Assembly (NCBI GenBank): GCA_018063485.1
Contig: JAGPBG010000139.1
Span: 1 to 6,440, forward strand
DNA: 6,440 bases
Direction: 5' to 3'
Source: Cypionkella sp.
GTDB taxonomy: Bacteria; Pseudomonadota; Alphaproteobacteria; Rhodobacterales; Rhodobacteraceae
Shown here: positions 1 to 5,618 of the stretch, piece after piece
How positions within the stretch are numbered: position 1 is the stretch's first letter
How the letters are laid out: each line of letters starts with the position of its first letter
Translations under genes and position numbers: made by a program
Notes under the pieces: generated by a model
Seen by the model: only the letters and a program-made list of their open reading frames with translations
What the model was told of the DNA's origin: nothing
Databases searched by the model: none

Positions 1-1486
1 GCACCGGATCACCGTAAAGCGCACGCGCAAGACCGATGCGCTGAATCTGCCCTCCTGAAAGGCGGCCGCCAAGGGCTGCGATGCGGGTATCGTAGCCTTG
101 CGGCAGGCGCAGTATCATCTCATGTGCCGCAGCCTTTTTTGCCGCAGCGACCACCAGGGCTGCATCGGGGGCACTTTGCAGGCGAGCGATGTTTTCGGCA
201 ATGGTTCCTTCGAACAAGGTTACTTGTTGCGGCAGATAACCGATATAGCTGCCCAGAATATCGGGATCGTATTGATCCAGCGTGGCCCCATCGAGCCGGA
301 TCTTGCCGCCCACCGGGTTCCAAAGCCCGATGACTGCGCGCGCAAGTGTCGTTTTGCCCGCTCCCGAGGCCCCAATAACGCCAAGGGCCTGACCGGGGGA
401 AAGCGTAAAGCTGACGCCGCGCAGCGTGGGCATTTGCTCGCCCGGCGGGGTGACGGTAAGGTTCGACACCTCAAGCAACGCGCGGGGGCGGGGAAGGGCG
501 GTGCGGGCGGGGGTTGCCGGTTGAAGCGACAAGAGCGCGGCAAGCCGCTGGCGCGCCTGTGTCGCGCGGGTAATCAGCGGCCATTGCGCGACGGCCTGTT
601 CAATCGGGGCAAGCGCGCGTCCCATCAGAATAGAACCTGCAATCATCGCGCCGCCAGTCATTTCGCCTTGCAGCACCAGATATGCCCCAACGCCAAGGAT
701 GGCCGATTGCAAGATGGTGCGAAAGGTTTTGGCAGCGGCGCTGAAATGGCCAGAAAGATCGCCCGAAGACAGGCTTGATTGCAAGGCAGCGCGGCGAGCG
801 GTTTGCCAGCGGGCAAAAGCAGCACCTGTCATCCCCAGAGCCAGCACGGTTTCGGATTCTGTCTTGATGCTGTCTGCGATGTGATCCGCCTTCATCGAGA
901 GCAGATTGGCGCGATTCAGCGGGGTTTGCGTGGCATATTGGTTCAACAAGGTGATCGCCACCAGCAAGCCGCCCCCCGCCAGCGAGAGCCAGCCCAGAAC
1001 CGGGTGAAATACAAAGATTGCCGCGATGAACAGGGGGGTCCAGGCCATATCAAACACCGCCAGCAACACCGGCGAGGCCCATAGCCGCTGCACCGCTTCA
1101 AGATCCCTTTGAGCGCTGAGGGCAACAGGATCACCGGGGGCTGCGGACAGGCGGGCAAGGGCGGCGGCAAAGACGCGACGGTCCAGTCGGTCTTGCACCT
1201 GCGCACCGATCCGGGTGAGGATTTTTGCCCGAAAGCTGTCAAGCAGACCCAAGGCGATGAACAAACCCGCCGCCAGGGCAGAAAGCGCCAGCAAGGTTTC
1301 CTGTGACCGGCTGCCCAAAACCCGATCATAGACCTGAAGCATATACAATGGCCCGGTCAATTGCAGCAGATTAACAAACACCGAAAACGCGAAAACCGCA
1401 GCCAAAAGCCCGTTACTGCCCGTCCGCGCAGCGCGCAGCTCAGCCGCGCCAAGGCCCTCATTTGCGTGTTTCGAGCGTGCGCTCAT
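1..1486 (-). CDS. Type I secretion system permease/ATPase (PrtD-type ABC exporter), partial at its 3' end
   Basis: This gene encodes the inner-membrane ABC exporter of a type I secretion system. Such proteins use ATP to push an unfolded substrate through a channel formed with an HlyD-type adaptor and a TolC-type outer-membrane protein. The 495 residues visible begin with ATG at 1486; an in-frame TGA three codons upstream rules out a longer start. Residues about 27-300 form the membrane domain, with the PrtD-like stretches GPLYMLQVYDRVLGSR (45-60) and DLEAVQRLWASPVLL (128-142). The nucleotide-binding domain starts near 337: Walker A GASGAGKTT (372-380, Lys378), Q-loop glutamine in LPQQ (about 420-421) and ABC signature LSGGQ (476-480). 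Walker B, the D-loop and the H-loop switch histidine lie off the left edge; family length is about 560-580. There is no N-terminal peptidase domain, so this is not a bacteriocin/HlyB type. The substrate is not evident; an adaptor gene may follow beyond the edge. Confidence 0.93.
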   Translation of the reverse strand, partial: MSARSKHANEGLGAAELRAARTGSNGLLAAVFAFSVFVNLLQLTGPLYMLQVYDRVLGSRSQETLLALSALAAGLFIALGLLDSFRAKILTRIGAQVQDRLDRRVFAAALARLSAAPGDPVALSAQRDLEAVQRLWASPVLLAVFDMAWTPLFIAAIFVFHPVLGWLSLAGGGLLVAITLLNQYATQTPLNRANLLSMKADHIADSIKTESETVLALGMTGAAFARWQTARRAALQSSLSSGDLSGHFSAAAKTFRTILQSAILGVGAYLVLQGEMTGGAMIAGSILMGRALAPIEQAVAQWPLITRATQARQRLAALLSLQPATPARTALPRPRALLEVSNLTVTPPGEQMPTLRGVSFTLSPGQALGVIGASGAGKTTLARAVIGLWNPVGGKIRLDGATLDQYDPDILGSYIGYLPQQVTLFEGTIAENIARLQSAPDAALVVAAAKKAAAHEMILRLPQGYDTRIAALGGRLSGGQIQRIGLARALYGDPV

Positions 1487-1499
1487 TCTGATTCAGGCT

Positions 1500-1532
1500 C
1501 CGTAAATGGTCGGCAGGAATACACCGTAAATG
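1500..1532. repeat. Pair of 9-bp direct repeats CCGTAAATG in the divergent mlaA / secretion-ATPase gap
   Basis: CCGTAAATG occurs at 1500-1508 and again at 1524-1532, with starts 24 bp apart. Both copies lie 14-46 bp upstream of the secretion-ATPase start codon, so they fall in its leader or promoter. Two identical 9-mers this close are uncommon by chance and could be binding sites for a regulator. No regulator is recognised from the motif. Confidence 0.4.
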
Positions 1533-1553
1533 AGGTAAAGGCGGTTTGAGGCG

Positions 1554-1582
1554 TTGTCATGGCGTGCGCCGCACCTTATGGA
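1554..1582 (+). promoter_or_regulatory. Possible sigma-70-type promoter for mlaA-mlaC
   Basis: TTGTCA (1554-1559, five of six matches to the -35 consensus) is followed after 17 bp by TATGGA (1577-1582, three of six to the -10 consensus). This would start a transcript near 1589, about 50 bases before the mlaA ATG. The -10 match is poor, so the call is tentative. Confidence 0.25.
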
Positions 1583-1639
1583 TTCAGTTGGAATAGTTAA
1601 GATTCTGCTGCAATAACAGCAATCGGAAACCGGATATTG

Positions 1640-2380
1640 ATGTTTTTTACGTCGCACGCCCCAAAACGACAGGTGATTTTGGCTCTTGCAGGGCTTTTGA
1701 TGGTTGCTGGCTGCGCCGCGCCGCCACCCTCTGACACGATTTCGGACCCTTTCGAGACCGAGAATCGCAACATGCACGCGTTCAACCTGGAGATCGACAA
1801 GGCGTTTCTGAAGCCGGTTGCGGGCGGTTATGACTCCATTCCCGATCCTGTGCGACGCGGGGTGAACAATTTCTCCGCGAACCTCGATTTGCCGGGGGAT
1901 GTGCTGAACAATCTGCTGCAATTGCGCATTGGCAAGGCCACGGAAAACAGCCTGCGATTTGTGCTCAACTCAACCATTGGCATTGGCGGTCTGCTTGACC
2001 CGGCACGGGCGATGGGGGTTGCGGGCAAAAAGACCGATTTCGGTGAGACCCTGCATGTTTGGGGCGTGGGCGAGGGCGCTTTTGTCGAGTTGCCCTTGCT
2101 GGGGCCTTCGACGCAACGCGACGCTTTGGGGGAGGTGGTGGATATCGCGATGAACCCCCTGGGCTTTGTTCTGACGCCGCCGGAAAGCTATGTGCCGACA
2201 GTGGCGATGATCCTATCAAAAATAGATGATCGCGGACGCTATTCCGAAACGGTGGATTCCATCCTATATGAGTCAGCGGACGGATACGCCCAGGCGCGGT
2301 TGTTGTATCTGCAAAACCGTCGCTATGATTTGGGTCAGGCCGCTCCAGAGGCAAGTTTCGAGGATCCCTATGCTCAATGA
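1640..2380 (+). CDS. mlaA: MlaA/VacJ family outer-membrane phospholipid-trafficking lipoprotein
   Basis: MlaA sits in the outer membrane and removes phospholipids from the outer leaflet, passing them to periplasmic MlaC for return to the inner membrane. The 246-residue product begins with a lipoprotein signal: a basic KRQ (9-11), a hydrophobic stretch and lipobox VAGC with the acylated Cys25. Alanine follows the cysteine, which fits outer-membrane sorting. The VacJ core follows, with DPFETENRNMHAFN (about 36-49), the segment around LDLPGDVLNNLLQ, and a typical acidic C-terminus ending EDPYAQ. Length fits the family (roughly 230-260). ATG 1640 is preferred over the adjacent TTG 1637; an in-frame TAA at 1598 prevents a longer form. 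The stop overlaps the mlaC start by 11 bp, implying co-transcription and translational coupling. MlaFEDB is not in the window. Confidence 0.95.
   Translation: MFFTSHAPKRQVILALAGLLMVAGCAAPPPSDTISDPFETENRNMHAFNLEIDKAFLKPVAGGYDSIPDPVRRGVNNFSANLDLPGDVLNNLLQLRIGKATENSLRFVLNSTIGIGGLLDPARAMGVAGKKTDFGETLHVWGVGEGAFVELPLLGPSTQRDALGEVVDIAMNPLGFVLTPPESYVPTVAMILSKIDDRGRYSETVDSILYESADGYAQARLLYLQNRRYDLGQAAPEASFEDPYAQ
2360..2363 (+). promoter_or_regulatory. Ribosome binding site that sets the mlaC start
   Basis: GAGG lies 6 bases before ATG 2370, inside the last codons of mlaA. It supports 2370 as the mlaC start rather than any of the in-frame codons further upstream, which would run deep into mlaA. Confidence 0.7.
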
Positions 2381-2981
2381 ACCCAGCCGTATTACCCGTC
2401 GTCGCTTTGCTGCCGGGTTGACCCTCGGGTCGGTTGCTTTGGCGTTGCCGCTGCCTGCCATGGCGCTGACGGTGGATCAGGCGCGCGCCTTGATCGGCAA
2501 GGCGATCGGTGAAGTGAACAGCACGATCAATTCCGGCAAATCCGAAACCGCGATGTATGGCGATTTCGAACGGATCTTCACGCGCTATGCCGATGTTGCC
2601 GTGATTGCGCGCTCTGCTTTGGGCGTTGCCTCGAAATCCGCATCATCGGCGCAGATGACGGCCTTCACCAAGGCCTATCAGGGCTATATCAGCCGCAAAT
2701 ATGGGCGGCGGTTCCGCCAGTTCATTGGCGGCGTCATTGAGGTAACCGACGCGCGGCCGTTGAAAAGCTATTTTGAGGTGATCTCGACCGCAACGCTGAA
2801 AGGCGAGGCACCTTTCGATTTGCGTTGGCATGTTTCGGATAAATCCGGGCGGCAATTGTTCTTCAATATCATCATTGAAGGGGTGAATATGCTGGCGACC
2901 GAGCGCACTGAGATCGGCTCGATGCTCGACAAGCGCAGGGGCAATCTGGATAAATTGATTGCGGATCTGAAAACGTCCTGA
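2370..2981 (+). CDS. mlaC: MlaC/Ttg2D family periplasmic phospholipid-binding protein with Tat-type signal
   Basis: MlaC is the soluble periplasmic carrier that shuttles phospholipid between MlaA in the outer membrane and the MlaFEDB transporter in the inner membrane. The product is 203 residues, normal for the family. The N-terminus has a twin-arginine motif, TRRRF (residues 9-13), a hydrophobic segment rich in Ala/Leu, and a probable cleavage site after AMA (30-32), giving a mature protein starting LTVDQAR. The mature part shows the MlaC pattern: a helical start, the YGDFERIFTRYADV segment (63-76), YQGYISRKYGRRF (103-115), then beta-rich sequence with LRWHVSD (151-157) and an IIIEGVNML strand (167-175). 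The gene overlaps mlaA by 11 bp and ends just before a hairpin terminator. Sec-type export cannot be excluded, since basic Sec signals can resemble Tat signals. Confidence 0.92.
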   Translation: MLNEPSRITRRRFAAGLTLGSVALALPLPAMALTVDQARALIGKAIGEVNSTINSGKSETAMYGDFERIFTRYADVAVIARSALGVASKSASSAQMTAFTKAYQGYISRKYGRRFRQFIGGVIEVTDARPLKSYFEVISTATLKGEAPFDLRWHVSDKSGRQLFFNIIIEGVNMLATERTEIGSMLDKRRGNLDKLIADLKTS

Positions 2982-3000
2982 GCCAGATGAAAGCCTTATG

Positions 3001-3025
3001 AAGGCGCTCCATTCGGGCGCCTTTT
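3001..3025 (+). terminator. Rho-independent terminator after mlaC
   Basis: Arms AAGGCGC (3001-3007) and GCGCCTT (3017-3023) form a perfect 7-bp stem, extendable by a G-T and a C-G pair, with four T residues at 3022-3025. It begins 20 bases after the mlaC stop. The T-run is short and exists on the plus strand only, so it should stop the mlaA-mlaC transcript but not the converging one. Confidence 0.7.
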
Positions 3026-3060
3026 GATGGCGTGTTGCGTTCAATCATGAACATGTTTCA

Positions 3061-3109
3061 CCTCGCAACCCGAGGAAGTGATCGCCTTTGCAAATGTGTT
3101 CGGGTTGCG
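3061..3109. repeat. 10-bp perfect inverted repeat with a nested competing hairpin, between convergent genes
   Basis: CGCAACCCGA (3064-3073) is matched by its exact reverse complement TCGGGTTGCG (3100-3109) across a 26-base spacer. A shorter hairpin, CCTCG (3061-3065) with CGAGG (3071-3075), uses the same left arm, so the two cannot form together. No T-run follows on either strand, so it is not a standard intrinsic terminator. It lies in the 3' region of the penicillin-binding-protein transcript. Confidence 0.5.
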
Positions 3110-3137
3110 CGGTGACGTCAACCTGACGTAACGCGCC

Positions 3138-5324
3138 CTAGTTTCCGCCCAGAATTTCGCGCAGCAAGGCCTCAACCGGATCGGCTGGCGGCTGGTTTTG
3201 CTCGGGTGGCACCTGTGGTTGGTTCGGATCGGTTCCAAAATCCTGCGATTGGGCTGAAACCGGTGGCTGGCGCGGTTCGGGAATGATCATTGGCAGATCA
3301 TTTACCGGAGTGCCCTCGGAAATACGGGTCATCACCTCATGCCAGATGTCGGCGGGCAGGCCACCGCCCGTTACACCGGCAAGCGGCTTGTTGTCGTCAT
3401 AACCCATCCAGATCCCCGCCACATAATCAGCGGTAAAGCCGATGAACCAAGCGTCACGCGATTCCGAGGTGGTTCCGGTCTTGCCGGCAGAGGGGCGGTC
3501 TTTCAGCCGCGCACGGGTGCCCGTCCCGCTGTCGACGACCTGATTCATCATGTAAATCAATTCATGCGCGGCGGTTTCCGAGATGACACGCTCTCCGATG
3601 CCGCCGCCCGCACCCATCAGCGGAGTGTCTTCTCCCTTCAGTTTCAACTCGACCAAACCATAGGGAATGACCGAGGAACCACCGTTCAGGATGCCAGCAT
3701 AAGCGCCGGTCATTTCGATCAGGGTCGATTCCGATGCCCCAAGCGCAAGTGCCGGGCCTCGGGCCAGGTCGCTGGCGATCCCGAAATCACCAGCCACCTT
3801 GCGGACAAGATCCAGACCGACCGCCTGCGCCACGCGAACAGCGGGAATGTTGCGACTTTCCCGCAGGGCTTCGGTCAAAGTGATCATACCCTTGAATTTG
3901 TGATCATAATTTGAAGGAGTCCAAGCCCCTGATCCGGGGATATTGATAGTCAGCGGGGCATCTTCGACAAAATCGGAAGGACTCCAGCCCAGATCAAGCG
4001 CTGCCGCATAGACAAAGGGCTTGAACGATGATCCGGTTTGGCGCAGCGCCTGCGTCGCGCGGTTGAACGATCCCGCCGCCTCGATCTTGCGGCCGCCAAC
4101 CATGGCGCGCACCGCCCCATCTGCTGACATCACCACAATCGCGGCCTGCGCCTTGGAGCCTGATTTCAGCTTGTTGTCAAAGATATAGGCCAGGGCCTCT
4201 TCGGATTTGCGCTGCATGTCCTGATCAAGCGTGGTGCGGATCACCACGTCTTCGGTGGTTTCCGATGTCAGGAACGAGGGTGCGGTTTCCATCACCCAAT
4301 CGGCAAAAAAGCCTCCAGATTGGCGCTGGGCCGCTTCGGACAGCACTGCGGGGTGGGCAATCGCCTCATCCGCTTCGGCCTGGGTCAGAAAGCCTTGTTC
4401 GCGCATCAGGCCGATGATCACCGCCGCGCGGTCTTGCGAGCGTTGCAGGTTGTTGGTGGGCGCGTATTTCGAGGGTGCCTTCAAAAGCCCGGCCAACATG
4501 GCAGCCTGTGCCGGGGTCACCTGATTGGCGGAAATGCCGAAATAGCGCTGCGCCGCAGCCTCAAAACCGCGCGCACCTGCGCCCAGATAGGCGCGGTTGA
4601 AATAGATCGTGAGGATTTCGGCCTTGGAATATTTGACCTCCATGGCCACCGAATAGGGAATTTCCTTCAGCTTGCGCCAAATCCCGCCCGAACGGCAATC
4701 ATCCTCATAGGCTGATTCCGATTTCCATTGTGTCGGATTGTAGGGAACGCCCAGACACAAGAGTTTTGCCACCTGCTGCGTGATGGTCGAGCCGCCGTTG
4801 CCCTCAAGCGGTCCGCGTCCCTCGGCCATATTGATGCGAATGGCCGAAGCAATGCCGCGCGGGCTGATGCCGAAATGATAGTAAAATCGCTTGTCCTCGG
4901 TGGCGACAACGGCGTTGCGCAGATAGGGCGACACGGTGTCCGAGGTGATCTGGCCGCCAAAGGTTTCGCCACGCCAGGCGAAAACCTTGTCATTGCGGTC
5001 CAGCAGCGTGACCGACCCGCGCGCGCGGACGTCAAGCAAAGCGTCAACCGCGGGAAGCTGCGCATAGAAATAGAACACGATCCCGGCGAAAATCATCGCC
5101 CCGATCAGCCCAAGCCGCCAGAATACACCCCATACCGCGCGCCAGATTCCGTGGATCAGGCCCGCGAAAAAGTTGACAACGAAATTTCCCCGACGAGGCG
5201 GCCTTGTGGGGCGCTTTTTGCGCGGCGGCGGTGGGGTCGTGCGTGATTGTGGTGCTGCATAGCGGCGATCTGCCACAATTTGCCCACGCTTGCCGGTTCC
5301 CCGACCATTCCCCGAAACCGCCAT
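3138..5324 (-). CDS. Bifunctional class A penicillin-binding protein (PBP1A-like transglycosylase/transpeptidase)
   Basis: This enzyme polymerises lipid II into glycan strands and cross-links the stem peptides, anchored in the inner membrane and acting in the periplasm. From ATG 5324 it has 728 residues: a basic, proline-rich cytoplasmic N-terminus, a membrane anchor near 71-90, a glycosyltransferase domain with EDKRFYYHFG (catalytic Glu143), GGSTITQQ (177-184) and a second glutamate in EILTIY (Glu236), then a transpeptidase domain with SSFK (nucleophile Ser432, Lys435), SRN (490-492) and KTGT (615-618). All catalytic motifs are intact. The Pro/Gln-rich tail (about 670-728) is probably disordered. 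It is shorter than E. coli PBP1A (850). An extra segment of roughly 20 residues with Cys190 and Cys210 follows GGSTITQQ. The frame stays open to TTG 5351 (737 residues), but a likely -10 box overlaps that codon. Transcription converges on mlaC. Confidence 0.94.
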   Translation of the reverse strand: MAVSGNGRGTGKRGQIVADRRYAAPQSRTTPPPPRKKRPTRPPRRGNFVVNFFAGLIHGIWRAVWGVFWRLGLIGAMIFAGIVFYFYAQLPAVDALLDVRARGSVTLLDRNDKVFAWRGETFGGQITSDTVSPYLRNAVVATEDKRFYYHFGISPRGIASAIRINMAEGRGPLEGNGGSTITQQVAKLLCLGVPYNPTQWKSESAYEDDCRSGGIWRKLKEIPYSVAMEVKYSKAEILTIYFNRAYLGAGARGFEAAAQRYFGISANQVTPAQAAMLAGLLKAPSKYAPTNNLQRSQDRAAVIIGLMREQGFLTQAEADEAIAHPAVLSEAAQRQSGGFFADWVMETAPSFLTSETTEDVVIRTTLDQDMQRKSEEALAYIFDNKLKSGSKAQAAIVVMSADGAVRAMVGGRKIEAAGSFNRATQALRQTGSSFKPFVYAAALDLGWSPSDFVEDAPLTINIPGSGAWTPSNYDHKFKGMITLTEALRESRNIPAVRVAQAVGLDLVRKVAGDFGIASDLARGPALALGASESTLIEMTGAYAGILNGGSSVIPYGLVELKLKGEDTPLMGAGGGIGERVISETAAHELIYMMNQVVDSGTGTRARLKDRPSAGKTGTTSESRDAWFIGFTADYVAGIWMGYDDNKPLAGVTGGGLPADIWHEVMTRISEGTPVNDLPMIIPEPRQPPVSAQSQDFGTDPNQPQVPPEQNQPPADPVEALLREILGGN

Positions 5325-5350
5325 GCCTGCCCAGCCCTTTTGTTTTGCCA

Positions 5351-5379
5351 AGTATAACCGGCTTTTTCGCGAATGTGGA
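5351..5379 (-). promoter_or_regulatory. Probable sigma-70-type promoter for the penicillin-binding protein
   Basis: Read on the minus strand, TCCACA (5379-5374, four of six to the -35 consensus) is followed by exactly 17 bp and then TATACT (5356-5351, five of six to the -10 consensus). Transcription would begin near 5344, leaving a leader of about 20 bases before ATG 5324. The -10 box covers the alternative TTG codon at 5351, which argues against that start. Confidence 0.45.
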
Positions 5380-5420
5380 GTGCGCGCCAGGATGATTCGC
5401 GCCCGTGTTTAGCCCAATTT

Positions 5421-5448
5421 TCAGGCAGTGCGCTAGCAAACTGCCTGA
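5421..5448. repeat. 9-bp perfect inverted repeat in the divergent gap before amtB
   Basis: TCAGGCAGT (5421-5429) and its exact reverse complement ACTGCCTGA (5440-5448) flank a 10-base spacer that contains the palindrome GCTAGC. On the plus strand TTTT follows at once, and a run of seven T lies at 5467-5473. It sits between two divergent genes, so it could be an operator for a dimeric regulator or a hairpin in the amtB leader. Confidence 0.55.
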
Positions 5449-5529
5449 TTTTCAGAAGATCAGTCGTTTTTTTCCTGGCGATCCGCAATCTTCCGCCGAG
5501 GAAAAATTGTGCTGCACCTGCGAAAGCCG

Positions 5530-5539
5530 CCTGATCAGG
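5530..5539. repeat. 10-bp palindrome CCTGATCAGG upstream of amtB
   Basis: CCTGATCAGG is a perfect palindrome 89 bases before the amtB GTG. With its flanking G it contains GCCTGAT, which is also present at the right arm of the inverted repeat at 5421-5448. The shared core suggests, without proving, two sites for one regulator. Confidence 0.35.
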
Positions 5540-5606
5540 GCAGGGCCGCGTTCGACCCGGTGGAAGAACTAAGAGGTGCAATATGCCGAGGATCATCGCC
5601 GCGATC

Positions 5607-5611
5607 AGGAG
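5607..5611 (+). promoter_or_regulatory. Strong ribosome binding site for amtB
   Basis: AGGAG, continuing as AGGAGAGGG, lies 7 bases before GTG 5619. This is the best Shine-Dalgarno sequence in the window and is the main reason for placing the amtB start at 5619. Confidence 0.65.
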
Positions 5612-5618
5612 AGGGCAG

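Noticed and set aside
98..778. Long plus-strand open frame across the left end
   Set aside because: It is antisense to the secretion ATPase, whose minus-strand frame carries Walker A, the Q-loop and LSGGQ. The plus-strand product is low-complexity and rich in Arg/Gly/Ala, as expected of a shadow frame in GC-rich DNA.
3001..3025. Bidirectional terminator serving the penicillin-binding protein too
   Set aside because: On the minus strand the stem is followed by CATAAGG, with no T-run, and it lies more than 110 bases past the stop codon.
3047..3115. 22-codon plus-strand open frame after the mlaC terminator
   Set aside because: It has no Shine-Dalgarno, overlaps the inverted repeat and lacks independent support as a small protein.
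3339..3914. 191-codon plus-strand open frame
   Set aside because: It lies wholly antisense to the transpeptidase domain of the penicillin-binding protein, has no ribosome site and resembles no family.
5353..5358. Plus-strand TATAAC as a -10 box for a long amtB leader
   Set aside because: It matches five of six bases, but no -35-like hexamer stands at 16-18 bp upstream and there is no extended -10 TG. It overlaps the better minus-strand TATACT box.
5474..5582. Sigma-54 (-24/-12) promoter for amtB
   Set aside because: The candidates CTGGCGATCCGCAATC (5475-5490) and GAGGAAAAATTGTGCT (near 5499-5512) lack the required GG-N10-GC spacing; the second is off by one base.
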